Positions 1 to 11,184 of a DNA stretch of 29,004 nucleotides are shown here, piece by piece. The stretch is from positions 1 through 29,004 of the forward strand of contig JABANN010000436.1 of NCBI GenBank assembly GCA_013115125.1. Reading direction: 5' to 3'. Each line of letters opens with the position of its first letter. Within the stretch, counting starts at the first letter, position 1. The notes beneath the pieces are model-generated. The model saw nothing but the letters and a program-made list of their open reading frames with translations. It made no database searches and was not told the origin of the DNA. This stretch comes from Perkinsus olseni (Eukaryota > Perkinsozoa > Perkinsida). Position numbers and translations under genes: made by a program.

Positions 1-109
1 ACAGATCGTGCGATCGATAGGAAGACAACAGCTATCATCAGATCTTGCGCACTTCAGCATCTTTCCATAACAAGTGGACAGCATCGCAAATATTCTGCTG
101 TGCCGAGGC

Positions 110-1654
110 CTAGAATGTATAAGCGTCCTCGGCGGCTTGAACGTGCTCAAAGACACGAACCCCGTTGGGGCGAAAGGAGGGGTTGAAGGATCGATGACGG
201 CTCTTGGGGTCACGGGCGATGTCCTTGATGCGTTCCTGAAAAGTGAGTGGTAAACGACAGCTCACTCCTGCGGCGATCGTGAGCCGGGTCGAGAGATGAA
301 GATAGACTTGAAGGTAGCTCACCATCTCAGCATCACTGAGCTCGAAGTCGAAGACTTGGAAGTTCTCGATCACACGAGCAGGCTTTGTGCTCTTCGGGAT
401 TACGATGACACCTCTCTGTATGTTCCACCTCTCAACAACCTGAAATACGTCAGAATTCACCGTGGCGCTACACCTTGCGTGAGAGGGATCTTTGCGAAGT
501 AAGACCATACCGGACACCATTCACGAAGCTCACCTGCGCCGGAGACTTGTTGTGAGCCTTGGCTATAGCCACCACGTCGGGCTGCTCAAGTATGTTGTGC
601 TTCGCAGAACCATCATGAGGCCTAGGGGAGTTCGAACTACTACCATAGCCAGGTCCCACCACAACAACCGCTCAAATCCCTTACATGTTGGCAGGACTTC
701 CGAGAGGGGCATAGGCCACAACGTGGATATCATGCTTTTTGCAGTAATCCAGCATACGCCATTGAGGGAAGTAAGGATGTACCTGAAGGGGTAATAACCC
801 CCACCTACTGATGATGACCAACTACCTCGATCTGATCCACTACAGGCTTGATGCGGCACATGGCGAGGATCTCATCAATCTCGTTGGTATCGAAGTTACT
901 CACACCAATAGATCGGACCTGGCAAGTAGCTATCGAAAGGGCGAAAATCCTCGTTGGCGATCATCCTGTAGCTGCAAAGATTTCTCGAGCGACTTCCGAG
1001 TGACTTACCAATCCGGCATCAACACACTTCTCCAGCTCCCTCCACGTATCACTCAGCTTCACATCTGTCATAGCGTCGTACTCGCCTTTCTCATTTTTAG
1101 GGAACATCCAGTTGGGACTAACAGCAACCAACATATGCCCATGTGATAGGCTCTGGAGCCCTGAGATTAAGGGCTCACTCTTTGGCAGGGTCATGCATCT
1201 GCAGGGGGCAAGGGAAGTGCATTATGAGCTGGTCAACGTAGCTAAGGTTAAGCTCCTTCAGGTACTGCTCCACCGCAGGGCGCACGAGGTCCGGACGGAA
1301 GTGTATGAGCCACAGCTTGGTGGTGACGAAGAGCTCTTCTCGGGTGGCAAGGCCCTCCTCGATCGCCTGAGCGATACCCTTACCCACACCGTGATGATTA
1401 CCGTACCTAGGAACCACACCATTACGACGGGGACTGACGGAAACTGCTAATCTACATGAAGGCCGTATCAATGTAACGGTAGCCAGTCTTGATGCCCGCT
1501 ACAACGTCAGCAGGGACTACGTCATCAGGGGTGCGGTACGTACCCAAACCGATGATGGGCATCTTCATGCCGTTGTTGAGAGTAACCTGAGATGGGCCAT
1601 GGAACGATCATCTCACGTCCAACACATGCTTACCGTCTTGTCGCTGGCGACCAT
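110..1654 (-). CDS. Aldo-keto reductase, copy 1 (9 exons, 336 aa)
   Basis: Cytosolic NADPH-dependent oxidoreductase of the AKR superfamily, which reduces aldehydes, ketones or aldoses; the substrate cannot be read from sequence. Exons: 1634-1654, 1456-1586, 1179-1406, 1009-1117, 826-918, 685-782, 534-621, 323-439, 110-235. All introns are GT-AG (43-94 nt), phases agree at every junction, and the sum is 1011 nt with one stop. The (beta/alpha)8 hallmarks are in order: [13 protein letters not shown] near the N terminus; the catalytic tetrad Asp47 (YIDTA), Tyr52 (YGN), Lys81 (TKLW) and His114 (MHFP); QIEVHPYFPQ; and the cofactor motif [14 protein letters not shown]. The length matches the family (about 310-340 aa). 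The start is the only ATG giving a short first exon that joins the barrel in frame. It differs from copy 2 by an extra intron (1118-1178) and a loop insertion. Family assignment is secure; the exact substrate is unknown. Confidence 0.93.
687..920 (-). repeat. Near-identical tract shared by AKR copies 1 and 2 (copy at 2851-3084)
   Basis: These 234 bp match 2851-3084 with a single difference (cata versus cgta near the left edge). The tract covers exon 5, the whole 43-nt intron and most of exon 6 of copy 1. The sequence outside is clearly more diverged, so the tract was probably homogenised recently. Confidence 0.9.
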
Positions 1655-2254
1655 GCTTGCAAGGGCTGGAACCCACAGGGAATTGAGATCAGAATAAGAC
1701 GGAACTGCAAGAAGCGCCTTGCCTCAGACCCACGCAACAGATGACAACTCAGAAGCTGCCATCATGATGATGACACGCTTGGAGTAATTCTAAGATCGAC
1801 TCTGATGAGGCTGCGTCTGAAGCTCACACGACTAAGCGCGACCTCTACCGAGCATGACGGGGAACCAACACACTCACTGTCTCTCACACAAACTGTTACC
1901 TCAAGGACCAGACTCACCACGCATTATTTATGAAATATAAGGTTATATATTTATGGTAGTAATGATTGTACAAGTAGTAACTTAGGCATAATAATAAACT
2001 TATATGTGATTATTAATAATGGTTATAGAGGTATAACATGTAATCAAAACGACGGCGCGATCGATTCCCAATAACTACCGCACATCCACCAGCTACAGGG
2101 TTCACTCAGGGAACTCCACACTCAAGCACCGTTAAATGGAAAAACCCAGATCTTCGCGGTAAGTCTACCAATCAACTGTGGTAGTAGTACAAGACAGAAG
2201 TCACTGGGGAGCAGAATTGGTCCATACAGGACTGTAAATGGTGAAAGGAGAAGC
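1655..2254. other. Intergenic region between AKR copies 1 and 2
   Basis: No coding signal. It must hold the promoter side of copy 1 and the 3' flank of copy 2. Positions about 1920-2040 are distinctly AT-rich, unlike the surrounding sequence. I cannot point to a specific promoter or poly(A) signal. Confidence 0.5.
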
Positions 2255-3702
2255 TTAGAAGGTATAAGCATCCTCCGCAGCATTCACGTGCTCGAACGCA
2301 CGAACTCCGCCAACGCGGAATGCGGGATCGAAGGATCGATGACGGTTCTTCGGGTCACGAGCGATGTCCTTGATGCGTTCCTGAACACGACCCCAGGTAT
2401 ACACCGGCCCCTCACGGGAACCATGGGCCAGTCCGCCGATGACAAAAATACATCACAGAGGAGTGAACCTTGATAGCCGTCTGAGGAAGCTACTTACCAT
2501 CTCAGCATCACTGAGCTCAAAGTCGAAGACTTGGGAGTTCTCGATCACGCGAGCAGGCTTTGTGCTCTTCGGGATGACTGTGACACCTCTCTGTATGTTC
2601 CACCTCTCAACAACCTGCAAGACGACTAGCATGTGGCCAAAGCCAACATACTCGAACAGGCCAGCCTCGGTCGTAGGGGAGCAAAGAACAAGCGTAACGA
2701 AAGCCTCACCTGAGCGGGGGACTTGTTGTGTGCCTTCGCAATTGCAACCACGTCGGGCTGCTCGAGCACGTTGTGCTTCTCTGAACCGTCAGAAGGCCTG
2801 AGGATTACAGAGTACACGGAATCGCAAGCCTGCCGATGATTGACGCACTTGTTGGCAGGACTTCCGAGAGGGGCGTAGGCCACAACGTGGATATCATGCT
2901 TTTTGCAGTAATCCAGCATACGCCATTGAGGGAAGTAAGGATGTACCTGAAGGGGTAATAACCCCCACCTACTGATGATGACCAACTACCTCGATCTGAT
3001 CCACTACAGGCTTGATGCGGCACATGGCGAGGATCTCATCAATCTCGTTGGTATCGAAGTTACTCACACCAATAGATCGGACCTAACAAAACGTCACATC
3101 CAGCGCAGTTGCGCGACGTTAATAGAGATGCCTACAAGTCCGTCATCCACAAGCCCCTCGAGAGCCTTCCAAGTGTCGGTGATCTTGACACTAGTCTCTG
3201 GCTCCATCTTTCCCTCGACATCCTTCATGGGGCAGGGCCAGTGCATGAGGAGCTGATCCACATAGTCCAACTGAAGAGTCTTGAGCATTTCCTGCACGGC
3301 AGGCTTGACAGCCTCCGGTCGGAACTGCGTCAACCACAGCTTGGTGGTGACGAAAAGCTCCTCGCGTGTGACAAGGCCCTCCTTGATCGCCTGCGCGATG
3401 CCCTGGCCCACACCGTGGTGGTTGCCGTATCTACAAGGGTCACACCATGGAGACCAATCGACCGGACGACCAACACTATCCTACACAAAAGCGGTATCAA
3501 TATATCGGTAACCCGCCTTGATGCCGGCCACAATGTCAGCAGGGACTACATCGTCCGGAGTGAGGTAGGTACCCAGACCGATGATGGGCATTTTCATGCC
3601 GTTGTTGAGAGTCACCTGTGGAGAGCAGTACATGCCGGTGGAAGGCAACTCGGTGGACGCCCAGGGGACCCAACTCACCATCATATCGCTGGACATAGTC
3701 AT
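2255..3702 (-). CDS. Aldo-keto reductase, copy 2 (8 exons, 323 aa)
   Basis: Tandem paralog of copy 1, with the same predicted NADPH-dependent carbonyl reductase role. Exons: 3679-3702, 3485-3615, 3136-3430, 2990-3082, 2849-2946, 2710-2797, 2498-2614, 2255-2380. The sum is 972 nt, in frame throughout, with GT-AG introns of 43-117 nt. The protein opens MTMSSDMM and continues into [17 protein letters not shown]. The tetrad is complete (YIDTA Asp, YGN Tyr, TKLW Lys, LMHWPCP His), and the IPKS cofactor motif and DAYTF C terminus are present. Exon 3 is uninterrupted where copy 1 has an intron. Exon 4, intron 4 and most of exon 5 are almost identical to copy 1, which suggests gene conversion. Both copies appear functional. 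Confidence in the family is high; the physiological substrate is not inferable. Confidence 0.93.
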
Positions 3703-4414
3703 GAGAATTTGACAACAGAAAGGTTTAAAACTGCGAAATACGAATGAGCTGACGTCAAATCAATCATCCACCGAAATGAACCGTAGAACAGGTAGGTAGC
3801 AGCCCGGACAAGCGTGTCTATTTCATAGAGAGCCCTGCGCTAGTTTGACGAGGAAGCTACACACTCGGTGTCCCCCACCACAAAATGAGTCTTGGAGCGA
3901 GTGAGCTCAGACACGAGATAACGATGCAATTCGGCCGTCAAGCTGGTCGGTGAAAAGAACTACATGACTGGAAAGCTGACGTGAAAGAGTAGGAGTTTCC
4001 GAACTCTGCTGAGCGCGGCAAGCGATCCCCGGAGAGAATAGCTCAGCCTAGGGAACGCGATAGGGGTCTGAGCTAGCTCAACCATAATAGGTCACCACAC
4101 GATACCTGTGGATACACTACTCGTAGTATGCTACACATGCACTCTGAGCAGGTAGGACCAGAACTGAAGACCTTTATTCCTGAGGACGCTCTTTGGCCCG
4201 CTACCTCGCTTGGATCCCTTATTGTGTGCGGATGTCTCCATAATCTCAGCGAAGTCCCTTTTAGGACCGGAATTTCCGGGTCGACAGTGGTCCATTCCGG
4301 GCCGGAATGGATAATCCAAAACTCAACTCAGACTCGCCGCAAGTGGCCGAGATTGAATTAACCTCTATAGGTGTGAATGAAAGAAAAAAGCAAGAGCACA
4401 CGTTCATACGAGAA
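3703..4414. other. Intergenic region between AKR copies 2 and 3
   Basis: Upstream flank of copy 2 and 3' flank of copy 3. The open frames here are short and carry no family signature. No RNA gene or recognisable regulatory element was seen. Confidence 0.5.
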
Positions 4415-5521
4415 TCAAAGTTCAGAGTCAACTACTTGCTTCAGTTCAGCATCATCAGCATAAGAAAAAACTCTCTTGCCATTGGGGCAGCCGATGCGTG
4501 CCTGAAAGCAACGCAAAAAGCTTCGAGCTCATATGACAGCACATGATTGGCCGGAGCCACGTACGAATGGACAGAAGCGCGGGAGTCGTCACGAGATGTC
4601 TACCACGTCTCGGTCAGACAGCTGAAAATTGAAAACGTCCAAGTTCTCGAAAAGTCTGTTCCGGTGGACAGACTGGGGCACAACAACCACACCTTTCATG
4701 CTCCAACGCAGCAGGACCTAGAACCGGGACTCTCCTGTGGTCCAAGATATTCGAAGGCCACGCAATGGTCGAGGACAGTAGCCCAACCTGAGCGGGTGTT
4801 TGCCGATTTCGGCCGCCACAGCTTCAACTTCGGGGTTTTGCAGAGAATTCCGAGGTGCTCTACCGTCCAAAGGGCTCAACATGGATACACGAAACGCGGA
4901 CCTGACTCGACTTGGAAGTGCAACGCTCAAAGCTGCCACGGAATGGCGACCCACCAGCCCATCGTTAACAAGCTTCTCCATTTTCTTCCATGTGTGGATC
5001 AAATTCAATGATGTGTCAACTACCAGATGCCCACTCTCATCCCAAGGGAATCTCTGGACTGAGTACACAGCACGGTACTGCAACAAGAGACGGGCATGGC
5101 CCGCCTACTTCTTCCCTGGGTCTCGTCGCTCGAAGGCTACCGGCCGGTGCATCTGTATTTGATCCAAGTAGTCCAGGCCCAGTTAAGTGAGCGTTTCCCC
5201 AACGGAGGGGCGCACGACCTCGGGCTTGTACTGCGACATCCACAGCTTGGTCGAGATGAGCAGATCTTCTCGCATCCCAACACCGGCTCTGATAGCGTCC
5301 GCCACGCCTTCGCCAATGCTCTTGTGGTTACCGTAACTGCGCAACGATACAAGCAGGCAGCAAAGCTCGGCGGCCCTCCTTCATGAATGCGGTGTCAATG
5401 AGGCGGTAGGCGGGCCTTATTGCCTCGTAGACAGTCCCTGCAGCCAGTGTGTCGCTCGAGTCGGTTGTGTCCAAACCTAGCATCGGCATCTTCAAGCCGT
5501 TATTGAGTTCAACAGTGGGAG
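4415..5521 (-). pseudogene. Aldo-keto reductase, copy 3 (decayed)
   Basis: Third, most diverged AKR copy. Recognisable pieces in order: NNGLKMPMLGLD and YRLIDTAF (about 5383-5521); YGNHKSIGEG, TKLWMSQYKPEVVRP and LDYLDQIQMH (about 5120-5340); HTWKKMEKLVNDGL (about 4950-5000); NPEVEAVAAEIGKHP (about 4800-4850); a cofactor-motif exon ending FNFQLSDRD; and a terminal exon RIGCPNGKRVFSYADDAE with stop at 4415-4417. Three signs of decay: an in-frame TAA at 5183-5185 where copy 2 has Thr; GA instead of GT at the expected donor (5381-5382); and loss of about 47 codons between the GLV motif and the SPLDG motif, removing the QIEVHPYF strand. No ATG fits the first exon. Several intron positions match copies 1 and 2, so it is a genomic duplicate and not a processed copy. 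Confidence 0.8.
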
Positions 5522-6554
5522 CTGGTACCTACTCAGCAATGCACTCCCTGAGGTCAAGGACAACGGCAACGATGTACTCACCTGCGCTCCCGCTACGCTG
5601 AATACTGATAGGACAACTAACTGACGAGCGTATTTATCAATAGTCACGGAGCAATAAAGCTGGAAAGCGCAAGATCCGTTCCGACCAGGAGCAGCAGCAG
5701 GGCACTCTAGCTCAGCACACTAGACACTACATGGAGTGCATCATGCCCTGTGCATGAACATAGGCGACAAACCCAGAAGGGACCGCGTGTTGTCCAAGCC
5801 GGGACAAGAGCTTCGTATCGCGACTCGCAGAAACAAGGCGAGAAATTCGGGACCGACTGCACACGCGGAAGCAGGGCTTTGAGATCGTGTCACCATGATG
5901 GACCACTTGCTATATTAATACCACTCGCCCCCCTCGAACGACACTTCTATCCCTCACGCCCGACAGTAACTATCAACTCAAGAGCCCTGTAGACTGGAAA
6001 TATCTGCACAACTCTCACGTGACAACGAAGAAAGATCAGTAGCATTCCGTCCTAAGCCCCGCGTACGCGGCAATTTCGCTATCACCGTTGGAGGGGTATC
6101 AAACATGATGATGATGAGCTGCCAAACGATACGTCCACAGGCTATAGTGAACCACTACCAGTAGTTGCTCCCCGGGGACTTTACCCGAGAGCCAACATAA
6201 CAACAACTGTCCAACAGTCCTGGACAGTATAAATGCCATAAGGAAAGGAAGGACGCTGTCCTCCCATAGAAAGAGCACGTACATACAACGATGTGGAGGG
6301 CAGCACGATCATTGGAACGCACAGTAGCCCAGGGAATACTGAAATCTATATACAACCACGAAAAGGCTTAAAAACGATAGCTGACCAGCGGCAGTGGGAT
6401 CAGCACTTTGGTACAAAAAACGAAAGGAGTGGTATGAATAGGACTATGTCGGGTCCGACTAAATTGCATTGGAGGCTTCGCTCTCTCTTGGGGACGAACG
6501 CGGCTCCTCTATGATGACTCCATCGGCTGCCTTGGCTGAGGCACAGAGGGCTCG
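5522..6554. other. Intergenic region, AKR cluster to RING cluster
   Basis: No frame shows family motifs or credible exons. Several small frames occur on both strands, none supported by splice-consistent continuation. I see nothing specific here. Confidence 0.5.
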
Positions 6555-8131
6555 TCAGCATCGCGACCTACAACCAACCGAGATTCCAACCGAGATACTC
6601 ATGCCCAGTCTCTTGCTCATCTCACTCGTAGTTCTCTCTCCTGCAGTGTCTGCTACAGGGAGCGGCGCTCCCGGTGCTGAGCCTTCTTCGATCGACGGCA
6701 GTCCTTGAGACTGTGTCACCGCCGGAGTACCCAACTGGGAGGAGTCCAAATGCTGCTGAGGCGTTGACCCTGAGCCCTGGCGATCAACCGCGCGGCTCTC
6801 CAGATGATGGAGCTGATCCGGGCCCACGACTTGGGCGAAGTAGTTGTCGGAGCTCATATCAGAGGCCTCTCTGTCCAGCCGACTGGCCGACACCGCGCTA
6901 GTCGTGCGGCGCTTCGAAGGCTCCTGGCGTCCCACAATTGCGACCAGCTTAACAGGCTGTCGACAGAGGTAGCAATTGCCCGTGCTGGAGATGATATCCT
7001 GACAGGCGTTATGTGTCTCAGAGCAGCTGTCCAGCCACTCACCTTAGCACATCCCTCGCAAAGTCCTCCGTGACCACAGGGCAACAGCACCACCCTGGCC
7101 TCGTCATCAAAGCATATTTCACAGAGGTTGTCCTCGGGTATCTAATACGAGCGCGAAACAGACATCAGACACGAGCCTTCCGAACCCGAGAGCAATGCAG
7201 CCTCCAGGTTTGTAGCGTCGAGGCAAGACTCCCTGAGAGGCAACTGACGGCGCAACACAGTTATCAACCTCGAGCACTACACGACAGACTCAGTGATACC
7301 AGTCTGATTATATAGCCGCTAGCGGTAACACAGGAACCATACAGCAATCTTAACGCGCCCTCAGCGGCTCTATGCCCGTATACTACTTGCACCTGCCCAG
7401 CGTCCACCGCTCTGGTAAATCCCCTGTGAATGTTGATCGTTGGTCGCTGAGCGTCGTCATCAAGACCTTGCGAGCCGCTTTCAATGTCTTCCTCTATGGC
7501 ATCATCGTTAGGACTACTACCGAAGACCCGAGTCTTCATACGGTAAAAATGGGAGCTGACGCGATGGAGCGTCATAACCTGAACCCAGTCAAGACAGACG
7601 TAAAACAAGGGCAGCCCTGTAGCCGGAATGGACACCCGAAGGGGCCTCAGCGCGAGAGCTGCTAGCCTCAGTGTGGACCTCACCCTCTTAGGAGCACTGT
7701 TCATGTCATTTAGACGCTCTTCGCGTTCCTCCTCCAGGACGATACTCTGTCGGCGACGCCCTTCCCTTATGCAACTGAGAGTAGCGAAAGTAACGGTATG
7801 GCGAAGGCCTCCGGCCGTATACGCCGGACTCTCTATTCACATAGCATCATTTCCGATCAACCACTGTAGTACCCAGCTCAAGCGTAGAGAGGTGAGCGCT
7901 CGCCTCGTAAAAAAGTTGAGTGTTCTCAACTCATCCCGTACTCTCGACACCTTACTTCCGACACATGAAGGTATCAGCAGGTATAGTAGAAGGGACTCGA
8001 AACCGCCTACCACAACCACCGCAACGGCAGATGTGCGTGCCAACATCAGATGGCATGCGCTTAGCAAAGACTAAGCATATGACCAGGGATAGGGCGAGGA
8101 CGAAGGCCAATACACCTGATAGACCGGGCAT
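6555..8131 (-). CDS. RING-finger membrane protein, paralog A (5 exons, 331 aa)
   Basis: Probable membrane-anchored E3 ubiquitin ligase. Exons: 7956-8131, 7684-7774, 7393-7578, 7043-7141, 6555-6998 (996 nt, in frame). Domains: an N-terminal hydrophobic segment (residues about 4-22); a Cys-rich module CRCGGCGRRFRVPS followed by MCR and, across the splice, NCIREGRRR, giving paired CxxC knuckles like a zinc ribbon; a conserved block VMTLHRVSSHFYRMK; and then a C3HC4 RING. RING ligands are LCEIC, VVLLPCGHGGLCEGC and, from the next exon, CYLCRQPV. The tail contains VVGPDQLHHLESR. The RING resembles the MULAN/IAP class (LPCGHGGLC). The start is the first ATG after an upstream in-frame stop. The 3' end is the first stop; a further intron there cannot be excluded. 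Exons of 91 and 99 nt match paralog B exactly. Confidence 0.8.
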
Positions 8132-8878
8132 CGGCTGCCTCGCCGCGACCGTCCGCTCTACTACTACTACCCACTAGGATCCAGCTCGCTATTGGTACTG
8201 CACCGTAGTGCAGTTGCCTCCTCCCGACTGTTGTTGCCCGTATTGGGGGGTTATACAGCATTTATAAACACAGTTAACAATAGTTAAACATGTTGATACC
8301 ACACCAGCCCCAACTCCTACCCATTGCCTACTGAGAATGCCATGACTTCCACCACTCCTCCGCTGCACAACGCAACCCCATCAAGTATGCAATAGTAACT
8401 AAGCCAACCCCTGCTTATTGTCTTCTAGTTAAGAAGACAAATGGAGTAATAACAGAAACCTTGTTGGCCATCCATAGCTACTACTGCTACCTTCAAAAAG
8501 GGAGGGGGCTTTACCATATGATGATGAACGACATAACATCAAACAGTGCTCGAAGCCAAAGCCCTGCCCGATACTTGCATCATCAACATCACAGGGACAG
8601 GTTGAGAATTACAAAGGGGCAAGCAGCCCAGAGCTCCGAGTAGCCCTGGTGGGAATTAGCGAAAAAGTAATGAACTTACAAAACGGGATGGCGGTACTAC
8701 TGAGAATGGTAATGATAGGGTCGGTCAGCATATTCAACCACCCCAGTTGTCTCGGTGAGAATGAGATGATAATAGTCGAAAATATACAATACGCCGGAGC
8801 AGCAGCAATGGTAGCAACCATGGTGTTTCACTAACTACACTACTTATAGTTCATCGCAGCTCGTAGTAGCAGTAGTAA
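8132..8878. other. Intergenic region between RING paralogs
   Basis: No convincing gene. A small plus-strand frame near 8649-8834 has no family signature and no splice support. ACT/TAG trinucleotide runs occur near 8160-8172 and again around 8480. This region should contain the upstream control of paralog A. Confidence 0.5.
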
Positions 8879-9390
8879 TCACACCCTAGTCACATCCTGA
8901 CCGCCATTCGGTGCAGTCCCTTGGCCTGTTGTCACTGCTCTTGGCGGCGGCATATTCATCTCAGGCGGGTATATAGGACTCTCTTCCCTAGCCGACTGCT
9001 GTTGCTGCTGCTGCTGCTGCTGCTGCTGTGCGTTACTGTGGCTCACAGCGTTTCCCAGTGGTGCTAGAGTTGACGACGGCTCTCCCACTACCCCAGTCTC
9101 AGCAGCACCTACAATAGAGTTCCCACTACAGTCGAGCGCAGCGTCCCACTGCCCTACTACCTGTCGGCAACGTCGGTGGCTTAGGCATGGAAGGTCGATC
9201 CAACTCACCGGTCGCAGCGGTCACAGCACGTGTTCCAGCGGGTGCGGCCAGGTCGACTGCCTGGTCATCTAGACCAGGCGAGCTTGCCGCTACTGTACTC
9301 ATGAGTCGTTGTGGTGGCGCTCCTCCGTCGGCTGTGAGCTGAGACACTTCATGGGCTATAGCAGGGGTACCCATAGAGGGGTTCTCTCCA

Positions 9391-9422
<32 letters not shown>

Positions 9423-10822
9423 AGCTGCCAGTGGAATCCGAGTCGTCGATTCCGATGCTTCAGATGGATTTACTCCCAGCCTAGCAGCCTGGAGCTCAGC
9501 ACGACGGCTCTCCAGATGATGGAGCTGGTCCGGACCAACCACCTCAGCTAGGTAGTTGTCAGCGCTCATTCCCGAAGCCTGTCGGCTCACAGCACTAGTC
9601 GTGCTAGTTGTACGAGGTAAAGCTTTACGGCCTAACTTGGCGATAAGCTTCACTGGTTGTCGGCAAATGTAGCATTCGCTAGAAGCTATTATCAAGTCCT
9701 GAAGAAGATCGCATCTCCGATTCTACTGCAAACCGCGGAATGCGCCCCGACAGAGAATACTTCCTTCGTGATCGCTGGTTTGAGAATCCGCTTATATGCT
9801 AGCTTTGAAACTTCCCAAAACTGCAGTAATTCCGTCCTGATAAAATTCTCATCACGGTCCCTTGCTCATCGTGCAGTGCTACATATAACCACTACACCGA
9901 GCCGCAGTGCGAGCCCCGTCCGCCTCCGGCCATCAAAACCGGGTATTTACAGTCCATTACGAATTGCTATACATCTTCGGTCACAGAACCTCCCCACAGT
10001 AGTACCTTGGCACAGCCTTCGCAAAGGCCTCCATGCCCACAGGGTAACAATACCACTCGGGCCTCGGCGTCGAAACAGATTTTACAAAGTTCGCTCTCAG
10101 GTACCTAACGACGACGGTCCAATCGGCGTTCCTCCCCAGCATACTACCTCTACTTGACCGGCATCCACCGCTTTGGTAAACCCTCGACGAATACTCATAG
10201 TCGGCCGACTGTTGCTCCGAGTGTTGAGCTCAGTAGTGTCAGATAGACTATCCGACGACGACTCGCCGCCGAACACTTTCGATTTCATACGGTAGAAATG
10301 TGAGCTCACACGATGAAGCGTCATGACCTGCACACCACAGTTAGGGCCACAGGGAAGGGCGACGGGCACCCACCTTCTTAGGAGCGTTATTAAGTGAATC
10401 CAAGCGCTTCTCCCTTTCCTCGGCCTCCACTACACTAGCTCGTCTACGGCCTTCTCGAATGCATCTATCAGTGAGCCAATTGTGAGCTGCTTTCTTTCCT
10501 CCCAGCGCTACTACTACTACCGTCGACACATGTAGGTGTCAGCTTGGATGTTGGCCGACACTCTGAATCGACGACGGCATCCACCACACCGGCAGATCTG
10601 CGTCCCCACGTCGGCAGGCATGCGTTTGGCGTATAATGCGCATCCTATGAGGGCCAATACCAGCAATACCCCAAGTACTCCTGAAAACGACCAACATAGG
10701 GCGAGGACCGATGCAAGAGCGGTGCACGATACAGCAGCTGTGTCTAGTTTCGAGACGCTGAGGACGCATGTCTGAGGGAATTCCTCTACTACGGCCCCTT
10801 CATAGCACCTACGACGACCCAT
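8879..10822 (-). CDS. RING-finger membrane protein, paralog B (6 exons, 477 aa)
   Basis: Tandem paralog of A. Exons: 10521-10822, 10374-10464, 10154-10327, 10006-10104, 9161-9698, 8879-9108 (1434 nt, phases consistent). N-terminal hydrophobic stretches (VLALCWSF, GVLLVLALIGCALYA) suggest one membrane pass or a hairpin. They are followed by CRCGGCRRRFRVS and MCRRCIREGRRRAS, the zinc-ribbon-like module completed by splicing. Next come VMTLHRVSSHFYRMK and the RING (LCKIC, VVLLPCGHGGLCEGC, then CYICRQPV), and the shared tail VVGPDQLHHLES. Relative to A, the C-terminal region is greatly extended, low in complexity and rich in Ala, Gln, Pro and Thr. It has a 13-residue alanine run and an 11-residue glutamine run. 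MGRRRC is the first true ATG in the frame. Likely an E3 ligase on an internal membrane; substrate unknown. Confidence 0.8.
8996..9028 (-). repeat. CAG tract encoding polyglutamine in RING paralog B
   Basis: Eleven glutamine codons, ten of them CAG on the minus strand, in the last exon of paralog B. This is a potentially length-variable microsatellite. Confidence 0.9.
9391..9429 (-). repeat. GCA tract encoding polyalanine in RING paralog B
   Basis: Thirteen alanine codons, mostly the same CAG-unit repeat read in the GCA register, in the penultimate exon of paralog B. Confidence 0.9.
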
Positions 10823-11184
10823 CCCGTGACTTCCGAGCTCTGATTGAGGCGACGCGGTCCAAGTAATTCCGAGGCACGGAGGTGATGATGATGATGACCC
10901 GGCAACGAATTGGGGTCCATTCTTATAACAGAGATAACTCAATAACAAGGAGGAAATACTGCGATCCTCCACCGGACGCAATGAGTACTGGACATACCCA
11001 CGACTATCCACCCGCCAACAGGGACATTGTTGTTCGTCTGCAAGCGACGGAAGGGTATCCCACCACTGGTATCATGGCTCGAGAATGGTATGCCGGCTTC
11101 TAATCGGGCTAGCTGCGCGGAGAACCGCATAGCGCTGGCAACTAGCGTACAAACTGCGTAGTTCAGTCACATATCAAATGGCTC
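10823..11184. other. Divergent intergenic region
   Basis: Lies between the start of RING paralog B (minus) and the first plausible plus-strand exon. The frame of paralog B stays open for about 190 nt upstream of its first ATG, but no ATG lies there, so it is probably leader sequence. No promoter motif could be identified. Confidence 0.4.

Noticed and set aside
3109-3747. 212-codon plus-strand open frame
   Set aside because: It lies entirely over exons 1-3 of AKR copy 2 on the other strand, which carry clear catalytic motifs; it is a shadow.
5522-6554. Search for a hidden gene or mobile element between the AKR and RING clusters
   Set aside because: No terminal repeats, no transposase or reverse-transcriptase motif and no coherent exon chain in any frame.
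8649-8834. Small plus-strand frame between the RING genes
   Set aside because: 61 codons, no motif, no paralog and no splice support; chance is likely.
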